Below, one piece after another: positions 32,560 through 39,060 of a DNA stretch of 39,060 bases; the first letter of the stretch is position 1; the number at the start of each line of letters is the position of its first letter. The position numbers and the translations under genes are program-made. Source of the DNA: Rhodoplanes roseus (GTDB lineage: Bacteria; Pseudomonadota; Alphaproteobacteria; Rhizobiales; Xanthobacteraceae); NCBI RefSeq assembly GCF_003258865.1, contig NZ_NPEX01000023.1, forward strand, positions 1-39,060, given 5' to 3'. A model generated the notes under the pieces. It was given only the letters and a program-made list of their open reading frames with translations. It did not search any database and was not told where the DNA came from.

Positions 32560-32927
32560 CCGATCACTGCGGCCGGCCTGTCGTTTTGTTGCTCTCGCCC
32601 GGCAACATCAACGACATCGCGTTCGCGCCGACGCTGATCGCCCGGGTCGGGCCGATCACCGGCCTCATCGCGGACAAGGCCTACGACGCCAACAGCCTCC
32701 GCCGCCTGCTCGCCGAGGGCGGCGCCAAGGCCGTGATCCCGTCGACCACCAGCCGCAAGCAGCCGATCCCCTATGATCGCATCGCCTACAGGCGCCGCAA
32801 TCGAATCGAGCGGATGTTCTCGCGGCTCAAGGACTTCCGTCGCGTCGCGACCCGATACGACAAGCTCGCCCGAAACTTCCTCGCCGGCGCAATCCTGGCT
32901 GCCACCGTCGCCTGGTGGCTCAATTGA
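32490..32927 (+). CDS. IS5-family transposase, ORF B (C-terminal DDE part)
   Basis: This frame encodes the rest of the DDE domain from AFKQAIGRSRGGRTTKIHAL onward. LIADKAYDANSLRRLL carries the second catalytic Asp, and RNRIERMFSRLKDFRRVATRYDK the catalytic Glu in the Y-(2)-R-(3)-E-(6)-K signature (YRRRNRIERMFSRLK). The end AGAILAATVAWWLN is typical. The stop codon lies inside the right terminal repeat. No independent start is evident, so it is made as a fusion with ORF A by frameshifting. Confidence 0.85.
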   Translation, partial: KRGAFKQAIGRSRGGRTTKIHALTDHCGRPVVLLLSPGNINDIAFAPTLIARVGPITGLIADKAYDANSLRRLLAEGGAKAVIPSTTSRKQPIPYDRIAYRRRNRIERMFSRLKDFRRVATRYDKLARNFLAGAILAATVAWWLN

Positions 32928-32991
32928 GTCCCGACCCTAGCGCAGATCGGGTCAGCGCCACCGGCGCGTGACCCGCCGGCGAGACCTCATT

Positions 32992-33022
32992 GGCGGATCA
33001 CGCGTCACGTGCCTGATCCGCC
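32992..33022 (-). terminator. Hairpin after the Doc gene
   Basis: A perfect 9-bp inverted repeat, GGCGGATCA (32992-33000) and TGATCCGCC (33014-33022), lies 8 bases beyond the Doc stop codon in the direction of transcription. No T-run follows on the minus strand. Confidence 0.5.
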
Positions 33023-33030
33023 CAAAAACT

Positions 33031-33447
33031 TCAGCCGCTATCCGAACTCTCAGCATCGGCCACGACGTTCTCGCGCAGGAACGCCGTATAGCCGCGCTCG
33101 TCCAGTGATCCGGCTGCGAGATCGAGAACAGCCGCCGCGGCGGCATCCTCACTCGCCGTGAAGCGGTAGCCGTTCAGCTCCAGGAACAGAATGCCGACGA
33201 CGAAACCGGTCCGCTTGTTGCCGTCTATGAAGGGATGATTCTTGACCAGGCCAGCCGTGTAGGCCCCCGCCAAGTCGATCACATCGGCATGTTCGCCGTA
33301 GACCGCCAATTGTCGAGGGCGGGCGAGCGCGGAGTGCAGCAATCCCTCGTCGCGCAAACCGGCGGGGCCGCCGTGTAGGGCCAGGAGACGATCGTGGAGC
33401 GTGAGAACATCGGCGTCGTCTAGCCAAACAAGTCCGGCGCCCGTCAT
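33031..33447 (-). CDS. Doc-type Fic-family toxin
   Basis: 138 residues. The Doc signature is complete: KNHPFIDGNKRTGFVVGILFLELNG at about residues 72-96, with the catalytic His and the nucleotide-binding loop. GLRDEGLLHSALARPRQLAVYG before it is also typical of Doc. Doc phosphorylates the translation factor EF-Tu, stopping protein synthesis. The start ATG overlaps the antitoxin stop (ATGA). Its partner here is an AbrB/MazE-type protein rather than the usual Phd. The C-terminal tail after VLDLAAGSLDE is variable. Confidence 0.93.
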   Translation of the reverse strand: MTGAGLVWLDDADVLTLHDRLLALHGGPAGLRDEGLLHSALARPRQLAVYGEHADVIDLAGAYTAGLVKNHPFIDGNKRTGFVVGILFLELNGYRFTASEDAAAAAVLDLAAGSLDERGYTAFLRENVVADAESSDSG

Positions 33448-33671
33448 TTTGCGAGGCGTTGAAGCGTGTTGTGGTATCGGCGCACGATATCGTCGGCCTT
33501 TTCGATCTTTCTGGCGATCGTCGGGTCGTAGGGCGTCAGCCGATAGGCGCCGTCGGCCGCCTCCACGAGATAGAGGGAGTCGCCTTTGGCCACGTTCATG
33601 CGCTCCAGCACCTCCTTCGGAAGGACGACGCCGGTCGAGGATCCGATCGCGGTCAGCTTCAGGACGGTCAT
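33444..33671 (-). CDS. AbrB/MazE-type antitoxin
   Basis: 75 residues. The N-terminus MTVLKLTAIGSSTGVVLPKEVLERMNVAKGDSLYLVEAADGAYRLTPYD is a swapped-hairpin AbrB/MazE DNA-binding domain. The remaining helix DPTIARKIEKADDIVRRYHNTLQRLAK would contact and neutralise the toxin. It precedes doc with a 4-base overlap. On the minus strand a perfect -10 box TATAAT lies at 33698-33703, and a GGAAGGAG ribosome-binding site precedes the ATG. The arms CGCTCC (33677-33682) and GGAGCG (33706-33711) form an inverted repeat flanking that -10 box, a likely operator for autorepression. Confidence 0.9.
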   Translation of the reverse strand: MTVLKLTAIGSSTGVVLPKEVLERMNVAKGDSLYLVEAADGAYRLTPYDPTIARKIEKADDIVRRYHNTLQRLAK

Positions 33672-33676
33672 GATGG

Positions 33677-33711
33677 CGCTCCTTCCATAGGGAATTTATT
33701 ATAGTGGAGCG
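33677..33711 (-). promoter_or_regulatory. Promoter and operator-like repeat of the AbrB-Doc module
   Basis: A consensus TATAAT (33698-33703, minus strand) lies between inverted arms CGCTCC and GGAGCG separated by 23 bases. The -35 region is not clear. AbrB/MazE antitoxins commonly bind such arms to repress their own promoter. Confidence 0.5.
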
Positions 33712-33851
33712 TGACCGATCAACGTAGGTGGATCGGCGCATGAGCCGCCGCTCGTCGGACCGGTGCGCTGTGGTGCGAAGTCTGGACCCGGACGGCGCCG
33801 AGCGCCGATCCTGCCATGCCTGGTCCGCGCCATGTGCCTACGCGGGCCGCC

Positions 33852-35066
33852 TCAGCTCCGCCAGCTGCGGTGATAGCGGCGGCCGAGGCTGGTCAGGACC
33901 TCGTAGCCGATCGTGCCGGCGAAGGGGGCGGCGGCGTCGATGCCGAACTCCTCGCCCAGAAGAGTCGCCCAGTCGCCGCGGCGCGGCGACACCTCGGGCA
34001 GGGCCGTCACGTCGACGGCCAGAAGATCCATCGAGATGCGGCCGACGATCGGGCAACGCTTGCCCATGACGATGGCGATCGGCTTCTCGGCCCCGGTCGC
34101 CGCGGCGGCGCGCAAGAAGCCGTCGCCGTAGCCGACCGCGACGACGGCGATGCGGCTGTCACGCGATGCGGTCCAGCTCGCGCCGTAGCCGACCGTCTCG
34201 CCCTTGCGCACCTTGCGCACCTGGACGACGCGGCCCTCCAGCCGCACCACCGGGCGCATCGGATTCGCCACGTCGGGCGTCGGGTTGAGGCCGTAGAGGG
34301 CGGCACCGGGGCGCACCATCTCGCAATGGGTCGCCGGGCCGAGGAAGATGCCGGAGGAGTTGGCGAGCGAGGAGTCGACGCCGCGGAACAGCATGCGTAC
34401 TTCGCGAAAGGTCTGGATCTGGCGCTCGTTCAGCGGATGCCGGGTCTGCTCGGCGCAGGCGAGGTGGCTCATCACCAGCGCGATGCCGTGGTCGGGCGCG
34501 GTGACCCGGACGGCGAGGGCGGCCGCCTCCTCGACGCTCAACCCGAGCCGGTTCATGCCGGTGTCGACATGCAGCGCCGCGCCGCCCGTCCAGGCGTTGA
34601 CGCGGCAGAACGCGTCCCACTCCACCAGCTCCGGCATGCTGCCGATCACCGGACGGACGCGGGCGTCCGCGAAGGCCGCCGAGCCTCCCGGCGGAATGCC
34701 GTTGAGGGCGTAGATCACGGCGTCGGGCAGGGCGCGCCGCAGGGCGCGCGCCTCCGACAGATGGGCGACGAAGAAGGTCTTGCAGCCGGCGCGGGCGAGG
34801 GCGCCGCCGACCTCGACGAGGCCGCAGCCATAGGCGTCCGCCTTGACCACGGCGGAGCAGTCGGCCGGCGCCACACGGCGCGCGAGGTCGCTCCAGTTGG
34901 CCACGATGGCGGCGAGGTCGATGGTGAGGACGCCACCCGTCTCCATCACGGGAGGCCCGGCCTCGGAGACCGGCACGGAGCGGTCCGCACCCGGAGCGGC
35001 GGCGGCTCCGGCGGCGCCCTGCTGAAGCTCGTCAGCGCGCATCCTCGGCAAGTCCTGCACCGTCAT
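33852..35066 (-). CDS. alr: Alanine racemase
   Basis: 404 residues. The PLP lysine is Lys75 in SAVVKADAYGCG, followed by the barrel strands of the family: HVDTGMNRLG, VMSHLACAE and RPGAALYG. In the C-terminal beta domain, GETVGYGASWTA contains the catalytic Tyr, and RISMDLLAVDVT is also diagnostic. The enzyme makes D-alanine for peptidoglycan. About 40 residues at the N-terminus (MTVQDLPRMRADELQQG...) are an unusual extension; a start at Met41 (METGGVLTIDLA, 34946) is an alternative, but GGGAGGG before the first ATG supports the longer form. It follows dnaB in the leftward series, about 175 bases apart. Confidence 0.95.
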   Translation of the reverse strand: MTVQDLPRMRADELQQGAAGAAAAPGADRSVPVSEAGPPVMETGGVLTIDLAAIVANWSDLARRVAPADCSAVVKADAYGCGLVEVGGALARAGCKTFFVAHLSEARALRRALPDAVIYALNGIPPGGSAAFADARVRPVIGSMPELVEWDAFCRVNAWTGGAALHVDTGMNRLGLSVEEAAALAVRVTAPDHGIALVMSHLACAEQTRHPLNERQIQTFREVRMLFRGVDSSLANSSGIFLGPATHCEMVRPGAALYGLNPTPDVANPMRPVVRLEGRVVQVRKVRKGETVGYGASWTASRDSRIAVVAVGYGDGFLRAAAATGAEKPIAIVMGKRCPIVGRISMDLLAVDVTALPEVSPRRGDWATLLGEEFGIDAAAPFAGTIGYEVLTSLGRRYHRSWRS

Positions 35067-35159
35067 CGGGCCCTCCCATCACGTCCGCCGGCCTGGGGCC
35101 GGGGGTCCGGCACTAAACCCGTTCGCGCCTGGGGACAAGGGTAGGGATGCACAGGGCGG

Positions 35160-35186
35160 CACCTCTCCGCCTAGCCCGGAGAGGTG
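35160..35186 (-). terminator. Hairpin after dnaB
   Basis: A perfect 10-bp stem, CACCTCTCCG (35160-35169) and CGGAGAGGTG (35177-35186) with a 7-base loop, lies about 55 bases beyond the dnaB stop in the direction of transcription and before alr. No T-run is present, so the two genes may still be read together in part. Confidence 0.5.
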
Positions 35187-35241
35187 AAAGGCACCCCGGC
35201 GGCCCGGCAAGGTCACGAGACGGCGAACGCGCTGGAAAGCC

Positions 35242-36756
35242 TCAATCCTCCATCCGGGCCGGGAGCTTGTCCTCGTCGGCGAGGTCGGCGAAGCGGGTGA
35301 CCTCGGCCTTGAACTGGAGCTGCACCGTGCCGGTGGGGCCGTGGCGCTGCTTGCCGAGGATCACCTCGGCCTTGCCGTGCACGGCGTCCATCTCGGTCAT
35401 CCACTTGAAGTGCTCTTCGGTGCCGGGGCGCGGCTCGCGGTTCTTGAGGTAATACTCCTCGCGGAACACGAACATCACCACGTCGGCGTCCTGCTCGATC
35501 GATCCCGATTCACGCAGATCCGAGAGCTGCGGGCGCTTGTCCTCGCGGTTCTCCACCTGACGCGAGAGCTGCGAGAGCGCGATGATCGGCACCGCCAGCT
35601 CCTTGGCCAGCGCCTTGAGGCCGGTGGTGATCTCGGTGATCTCCTGGACGCGGCCCTCGGAGGCGCGCTTGGAGGAGCCCGACAGGAGCTGGATGTAGTC
35701 GATCACCAGCAGGTCGAGGCCGCGCTGGCGCTTGAGGCGGCGCGCCCGCGCCGTGAGCTGAGCGATCGAGATGCCGCCAGTCTCGTCGATGTAGAGCGGC
35801 ACCACCTCCATGTCCCGCGCCGCCTCGGCGATGCGGTCGAAGTCGTGCGCCTCGATCTCGCCGCGGCGGATCTTGTAGGAGGGGATCTCGGTCTGCTCGG
35901 CGATGATGCGGGTGGCGAGCTGCTCGGCCGACATTTCGAGCGAGAAGAAGCCGACGATGCCGCCATTGGTCGATTCGATCCGGCCGTCCGGGCGCACGCC
36001 GCCCTCCCACGCCTTGGCGACGTTGTAGGCGATGTTGGTGGCGAGCGCGGTCTTTCCCATGCCGGGGCGGCCGGCCAGGATGATCAAGTCGGAGTGCTGC
36101 AGGCCGCCCATCATCCGGTCGAGGTCCTTCAGCCCGGTGGCGATGCCGGACAGGCTGCCGTCGCGCTGATAGGCCTGGGCGGCCATGTCGACCGCGGTGG
36201 TGAGCGCCTGGGCGAAGCGCTGAAAGCCGCCGTCGTAGCGGCCCGTCTCGGCGAGCTCGAACAGGCTCTTCTCGGCCGCCTCGATCTGGTCGCGCGGGCT
36301 CGAATCCACGGGCGAATCGTAGGCCTCGTTGACCAGCTCCTCGCCGATGCCGATCAGCGCCCGGCGCAGCGCCAGGTCGTAGATCGTGCGGCCGTAGTCC
36401 ATCGCGTTGATGACCGTGGTCGCCTCGGCGGCGAGCCGCGCCAGGTACTGGCTGCCGGTCAGCCCGGCGATGTCGAGATCGGCCGGCAGGAAGGTCTTCA
36501 GCGTCACCGGGGTCGCGGTCTTGCCGGCCCGGATCAGGCTGGTGGCGAGCTCGAAGATCTTGGCGTGGATCGGCTCGTAGAAATGCGTCGGCTCGAGAAA
36601 GTCAGAGACCCGGTAGAACGACTCGTTGTTCACCAGGATGGCGCCGAGCAGCGCCTGCTCCACTTCGATATTGTGCGGCGCCGTGCGGAACGACGGCGCG
36701 CGGTCGGTCGGAATCTTGCGGGCGATGGTCTCGACGGCCATGACGGTCTGCGACAT
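35242..36756 (-). CDS. dnaB: Replicative DNA helicase DnaB
   Basis: 504 residues, the normal length, with no intein. The N-terminal domain begins APHNIEVEQALLGAILVNNESFYRV and the helicase domain has Walker A GRPGMGKTALATN at about 229-241, LLVIDYIQLLSG as Walker B, and RQVENREDKRPQLSDLRESGSIEQDADVVMFVFR containing the arginine finger and DNA-binding loop. DnaB unwinds DNA at the replication fork as a hexamer. In relatives it follows rplI; here the upstream 299 bases hold no gene and show only a 6-bp hairpin (36784-36799) in the leader. It opens the leftward series leading to alr. Confidence 0.98.
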   Translation of the reverse strand: MSQTVMAVETIARKIPTDRAPSFRTAPHNIEVEQALLGAILVNNESFYRVSDFLEPTHFYEPIHAKIFELATSLIRAGKTATPVTLKTFLPADLDIAGLTGSQYLARLAAEATTVINAMDYGRTIYDLALRRALIGIGEELVNEAYDSPVDSSPRDQIEAAEKSLFELAETGRYDGGFQRFAQALTTAVDMAAQAYQRDGSLSGIATGLKDLDRMMGGLQHSDLIILAGRPGMGKTALATNIAYNVAKAWEGGVRPDGRIESTNGGIVGFFSLEMSAEQLATRIIAEQTEIPSYKIRRGEIEAHDFDRIAEAARDMEVVPLYIDETGGISIAQLTARARRLKRQRGLDLLVIDYIQLLSGSSKRASEGRVQEITEITTGLKALAKELAVPIIALSQLSRQVENREDKRPQLSDLRESGSIEQDADVVMFVFREEYYLKNREPRPGTEEHFKWMTEMDAVHGKAEVILGKQRHGPTGTVQLQFKAEVTRFADLADEDKLPARMED

Positions 36757-37055
36757 CTACGGTTCTTGTGAACGGACACGAACGGCGTCCGGTGACGCCT
36801 TGCAGCGTCGGCTTGTACGCAAGCTCGCCAGAGGAACGCGGCACCAAGCTCGGGAGGCGCGGGATAGCGCATGCGGGCCCGTGAAGCGACTCGCCTCGGC
36901 AGTTTCCCACGCAGATCACCGCCAAAAAATTTGTTCGTTCGATGTCGGGTGAATCCGCTTGACCGTGGCCGAGACTCGGCCGGCTCGCGGACGACGTGTC
37001 GATGACCGCGACAGGGTAGGGGCGTAAGGCTGGCCGCGCGGAAAATGGCGTGCGC

Positions 37056-37733
37056 TCACGCGGCGGCGGGCTTGGCGGCCAGCCAGATCACGTGCCGGGC
37101 GCCGCGTCCGGTGCGGCTGCGGGCCGAAGTCTCGTCCACGGCGAAGCCGGCGCGGCGAAGTCTTTGGCCGAAGGCCTTGTCGGGTCTGGCCGACCACACG
37201 GCGAGGACGCCGCCGGGCCGCAACGCGGTGGATGCGGCCGCCAGTCCGGGGGCGTCATAGAGACCGTCGTTGCCCGTGCGGGACAGTCCATCCGGGCCGT
37301 TGTCGACGTCGAGCAGGATGGCGTCGAAGCGCGTCCGCGCCGATCGGATCACCCGCCCGACATCGGTCTCGACGATCGCGACCCGCGGATCGTCGAGGCA
37401 TCCGCGAAAAACTTCGGCCATCGGCCCGCGCGCCCAGGCCACGACGGCCGGCACCAGCTCAGCGACCGTGATGTGCGCGTCGTCGGCGAGCGCGGCGAGC
37501 GCCGCCCGTAGGGTGAAGCCCATGCCGAGCCCGCCGATCAGGATCTCGGGCCGCGTCCGCCCAAACATCCGCTGGCAGGCCAGGGTGCCGAGCGCCTCCT
37601 CGGAGCCGCCGCGCCGGCTGTTCATCAGCTCGACGGATCCCAGCATGATCGAGAACTCGGCGCCGCGCTGCATCAGCCGCAGCGTACCGCCCTCCGGAAT
37701 GTCGGTGCTGTCGCGCAGGGTCCAGGGGATCAC
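37056..37733 (-). CDS. Spermidine-synthase-like methyltransferase-fold protein
   Basis: 225 residues. The Rossmann-like core is shown by EILIGGLGMGFTLRAAL (GGxGxG at about 67-72), HITVAELVPAVVAWA with the Glu that binds the ribose, and RFDAILLDVDNGPDGL. The order resembles spermidine-synthase family proteins, but the aminopropyl-transfer signature is not evident, so another substrate is likely. N-terminal residues (TLRDSTDIPEGGTLRLMQRGAEFSIML) form the small beta domain of the family. It lies upstream of dnaB on the same strand, with 299 bases between, so it is not obviously in one operon. Confidence 0.8.
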   Translation of the reverse strand: MIPWTLRDSTDIPEGGTLRLMQRGAEFSIMLGSVELMNSRRGGSEEALGTLACQRMFGRTRPEILIGGLGMGFTLRAALAALADDAHITVAELVPAVVAWARGPMAEVFRGCLDDPRVAIVETDVGRVIRSARTRFDAILLDVDNGPDGLSRTGNDGLYDAPGLAAASTALRPGGVLAVWSARPDKAFGQRLRRAGFAVDETSARSRTGRGARHVIWLAAKPAAA

Positions 37734-37848
37734 GTCGATGTCTCGGCGAGGGGAGCGAAGCGATCCCGATCCTCTACAGGACCCGGAACGGCGGCACCAC
37801 TCGCCCGACGTCGCCCGGAACCTCCGTCACGCGACCCTCGGAATACGC

Positions 37849-37877
37849 GAACGGGCCCCGCGTGGCGGGACCCGTTC
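37849..37877 (-). terminator. Hairpin after the DUF378 gene
   Basis: GAACGGG (37849-37855) plus CCCGC (37857-37861) pair with GCGGG (37865-37869) plus CCCGTTC (37871-37877) around a GTG loop, a 12-bp stem with one C/A mismatch. It lies about 30 bases beyond the DUF378 stop, on the minus strand. Confidence 0.55.
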
Positions 37878-37906
37878 GTCGATCGGCGTCAGGACCTCGT
37901 GCGTCG

Positions 37907-38146
37907 TTAGCGCGCGGTCGGGTAGCCTCGTTCGGCGAGAGGCTCGTCGGTCGACATGGCCTTCGAGAACGGCACGAGCTGCCACAGCGCCGAGAGACCC
38001 ACCAGCGCGTAGACGATGCGGGACAAGGTGGCGCTCTGGCCGCCGAACAGCGTGGCGACGAGGTCGAACTGCGCGAGGCCGACGAGGCCCCAGTTCACGC
38101 CACCGACGATGACGAGCAGCAGCGTGATCAGATTGACGGCTTTCAT
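37907..38146 (-). CDS. DUF378-family small membrane protein
   Basis: 79 residues. The family pattern MKAVNLITLLLVIVGGVNWGLVGLAQFDLVATLFGG and then SRIVYALVGLSALWQLVPF makes two transmembrane helices with the typical GGVNWGLVG turn. DUF378 proteins are widespread and of unknown function, sometimes expressed under stress. A small Ala/Arg-containing tail follows. The start is the first methionine of the conserved pattern; the longer frame upstream does not resemble the family. Confidence 0.88.
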   Translation of the reverse strand: MKAVNLITLLLVIVGGVNWGLVGLAQFDLVATLFGGQSATLSRIVYALVGLSALWQLVPFSKAMSTDEPLAERGYPTAR

Positions 38147-38346
38147 TCGTAACTCCCGTGAGATTGCGTTCGGGGATGCTGTCCCAGGGGAGAAACGGGA
38201 GCCGGCAAGGTTGTTCCGCTCGCTTGACGATGTCGCTGGCAAGCGAGACGAACGGCCGCAATCGCGACGCCACCGCGATGCGCGGACCCAAGCTCGCTGA
38301 TACCGCCGCGTTGCGCTTCATGCGTTGCGCGATGGTCGTCCCGAAC

Positions 38347-38376
38347 GAAAAGAGGCCGGCGCGAGCGCCGGCCTCT
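38347..38376 (-). terminator. Intrinsic terminator of the small secreted protein gene
   Basis: AGAGGCCGGCGC (38351-38362) and GCGCCGGCCTCT (38365-38376) form an 11-bp stem with a 4-base loop. On the minus strand the stem is followed by TTT (38350-38348), and with the final base of the stem this makes TTTT. It lies 26 bases beyond the stop codon at 38403. Confidence 0.75.
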
Positions 38377-38402
38377 GGGCAGCTTCGGAGGAGAAGCCTG
38401 GG

Positions 38403-38687
38403 TCAGTCGATGTCGCCCTTGGCCTGATCGTGACGATCCGGGGACGACAGGCTCGTATAGCCGTAGCCGTACCCCTGCGGGGCGTCGCCATAGGCGCCGA
38501 AGGACGGCGTGCTCGGCTGGTACGCATAGGCGCCCCAGGCGGCCTGGGTGCGCTGCGCGGCGGCTTCACGGGCGGCCTGGGCCGCGTTGATCTCGCTGCG
38601 GGAGGCCGCGAAGGCGCCGGTGGCGGTCGCGAGCGTCAGCACGGCGGCGAGGGCGAAGCGGGTCGCGTTCGAGCGGATGGGGGTCAT
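38403..38687 (-). CDS. Small secreted protein, Tyr/Gly/Ala-rich
   Basis: 94 residues with a signal peptide (MTPIRSNATRFALAAVLTLATATGAFAAS). The mature part begins with a helix of Ala, Arg and Gln (SEINAAQAAREAAAQRTQAA) and then a low-complexity stretch with Tyr, Gly and Pro (YAYQPSTPSFGAYG and QGYGYGYTSL). No family was recognised; similar small secreted proteins with Tyr-Gly runs are common in Hyphomicrobiales. It is closed by an intrinsic terminator, supporting that it is a real single-gene transcript. No ribosome-binding site stands out. Confidence 0.7.
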   Translation of the reverse strand: MTPIRSNATRFALAAVLTLATATGAFAASRSEINAAQAAREAAAQRTQAAWGAYAYQPSTPSFGAYGDAPQGYGYGYTSLSSPDRHDQAKGDID

Positions 38688-39060
38688 GGTTGTTGTGCTC
38701 CTGAAGACCGGTGGCGCAGACGGATCGAGGTCGCCACCGTCGAGGGGTTTTTGTTGTCCGTCGGGGCGACATGTGCGGTGCAGCACCGGCTTTCGCCAAT
38801 CAACAAAAGGTGCTCGCGGCGGCGGCTTGAAATGTTCGTGGCACCCAATATGAGTTCGTCGAAAGATGGCGAATCGTATTCGCCACGGCCGGGAAGATGT
38901 CGGGAAAGTGTCGAGCCGGCGGCAGCGCGTTGCTGCGCTGCAAATACGCTCGTGCACCGGTGCAATCGCGAGCGGACACGATCGGCTCGGTGTTCGACGA
39001 CGCTAATGCGGCGGTGGCGCAGACCGCCTCGGGGTGCCGGACTGGCCACGCCGAGGCGCC
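38688..39060. other. Right-end region without a supported gene
   Basis: These 373 bases should include the promoter of the small secreted protein. An open frame on the minus strand (38684-39049) has no family pattern and was not accepted. A perfect 19-bp palindrome lies at 38867-38885. Confidence 0.4.
38867..38885. promoter_or_regulatory. Perfect palindrome at the right end
   Basis: TGGCGAAT and ATTCGCCA, with CGT between them, form a perfect 8-bp inverted repeat about 180 bases upstream of the small secreted protein. The 3-base centre suits an operator or a short hairpin; no regulator is known. Confidence 0.4.

Larger units (their letters stand above)
32094..32937 (+). mobile_element. IS5-family insertion sequence (IS427-like)
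   Basis: 844 bp between terminal inverted repeats. Including the flanking target bases, the left end reads CTAGGGTTCGTACTCAATT (32091-32109) and the reversed right end CTAGGGTCGGGACTCAATT, matching at 16 of 19 positions. The target TA is present on both sides (32092-32093 and 32938-32939), consistent with the 2-bp TA duplication of the IS427 group. Inside is one transposase in two overlapping frames. The element lies 10 bases after the oxidoreductase stop and does not break a gene. Well-matched ends and intact reading frames suggest a recent insertion. Confidence 0.88.

Noticed and set aside
32167-32927. The split transposase as a pseudogene
   Set aside because: Both frames retain family motifs up to the slip, the terminal repeats are intact, and the slip lies at an A-run typical for programmed frameshifting, so a functional element is more likely.
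35341-36771. Rightward open frame of 476 codons
   Set aside because: It mirrors dnaB on the other strand and has the biased Arg/Asp/Val content of an antisense frame.
38684-39049. Leftward open frame of 121 codons at the right edge
   Set aside because: Arg- and Ser-rich with no signal, family motif or ribosome-binding site, and it contains the palindrome at 38867.
1-39060. tRNA or rRNA genes
   Set aside because: No cloverleaf with a TTCGA-type T-loop in the right frame of stems was found in the intergenic regions; a tRNA scan would be needed to exclude one fully.

Overview
The window is visibly GC-rich and densely coded. Its gene order and families point to an alphaproteobacterium, most likely of the order Hyphomicrobiales: a FliK/FlhB-like flagellar pair, panB followed by a YfgM-like TPR protein, a lipoprotein and der, and the chain dnaB, alr, radA, cvpA, purF, SDR. 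The species cannot be named from the sequence. No rRNA, tRNA, CRISPR array or prophage was seen.

Left part (1-12 kb). The end of a FliK-type hook-length gene overlaps a FlhB-like gene. Then come pccB (acyl-CoA carboxylase beta subunit), a small secreted YARHG-like protein, purU facing back, an orphan TupA-like ATP-grasp enzyme, a small periplasmic protein with a ClpP-like serine motif, and an EamA/DMT exporter. Two tandem copies of a coiled-coil/membrane gene (DUF1640-like) follow, then a small membrane protein, a TctC/Bug solute-binding protein and a 771-residue polytopic membrane protein resembling GT-C enzymes.

Centre (12-24 kb). nnrU, panB, a YfgM-like protein, a proline-rich lipoprotein, der and a Tet-type MFS transporter all read rightward. 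Next is a surface-glycan region: an AT3-SGNH acyltransferase facing a two-gene leftward operon. That operon encodes a glycosyltransferase and a fusion of a QueC-like PP-loop ATPase with an FkbM methyltransferase, which is the most unusual protein in the window.

Right part (24-39 kb). A leftward housekeeping series (dnaB, alr, radA, cvpA, purF, SDR) is interrupted twice by accessory DNA. Between radA and cvpA lies a Phd-type antitoxin with a PemK/MazF-like toxin. Between alr and radA lie a Xre/MbcA-RES module, an FAD amino-acid oxidoreductase, an IS5-family insertion sequence with a -1 frameshifted transposase, and an AbrB/MazE-type antitoxin with a Doc toxin. The last two-component pairings look swapped relative to the textbook Phd-Doc and MazE-MazF pairs. 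The cvpA-purF spacer holds two mutually exclusive hairpins, the downstream one followed by a T-rich tract, which looks like a transcription attenuator in front of purF. The window closes with a spermidine-synthase-like protein, a DUF378 membrane protein and a small secreted protein with a clear intrinsic terminator.
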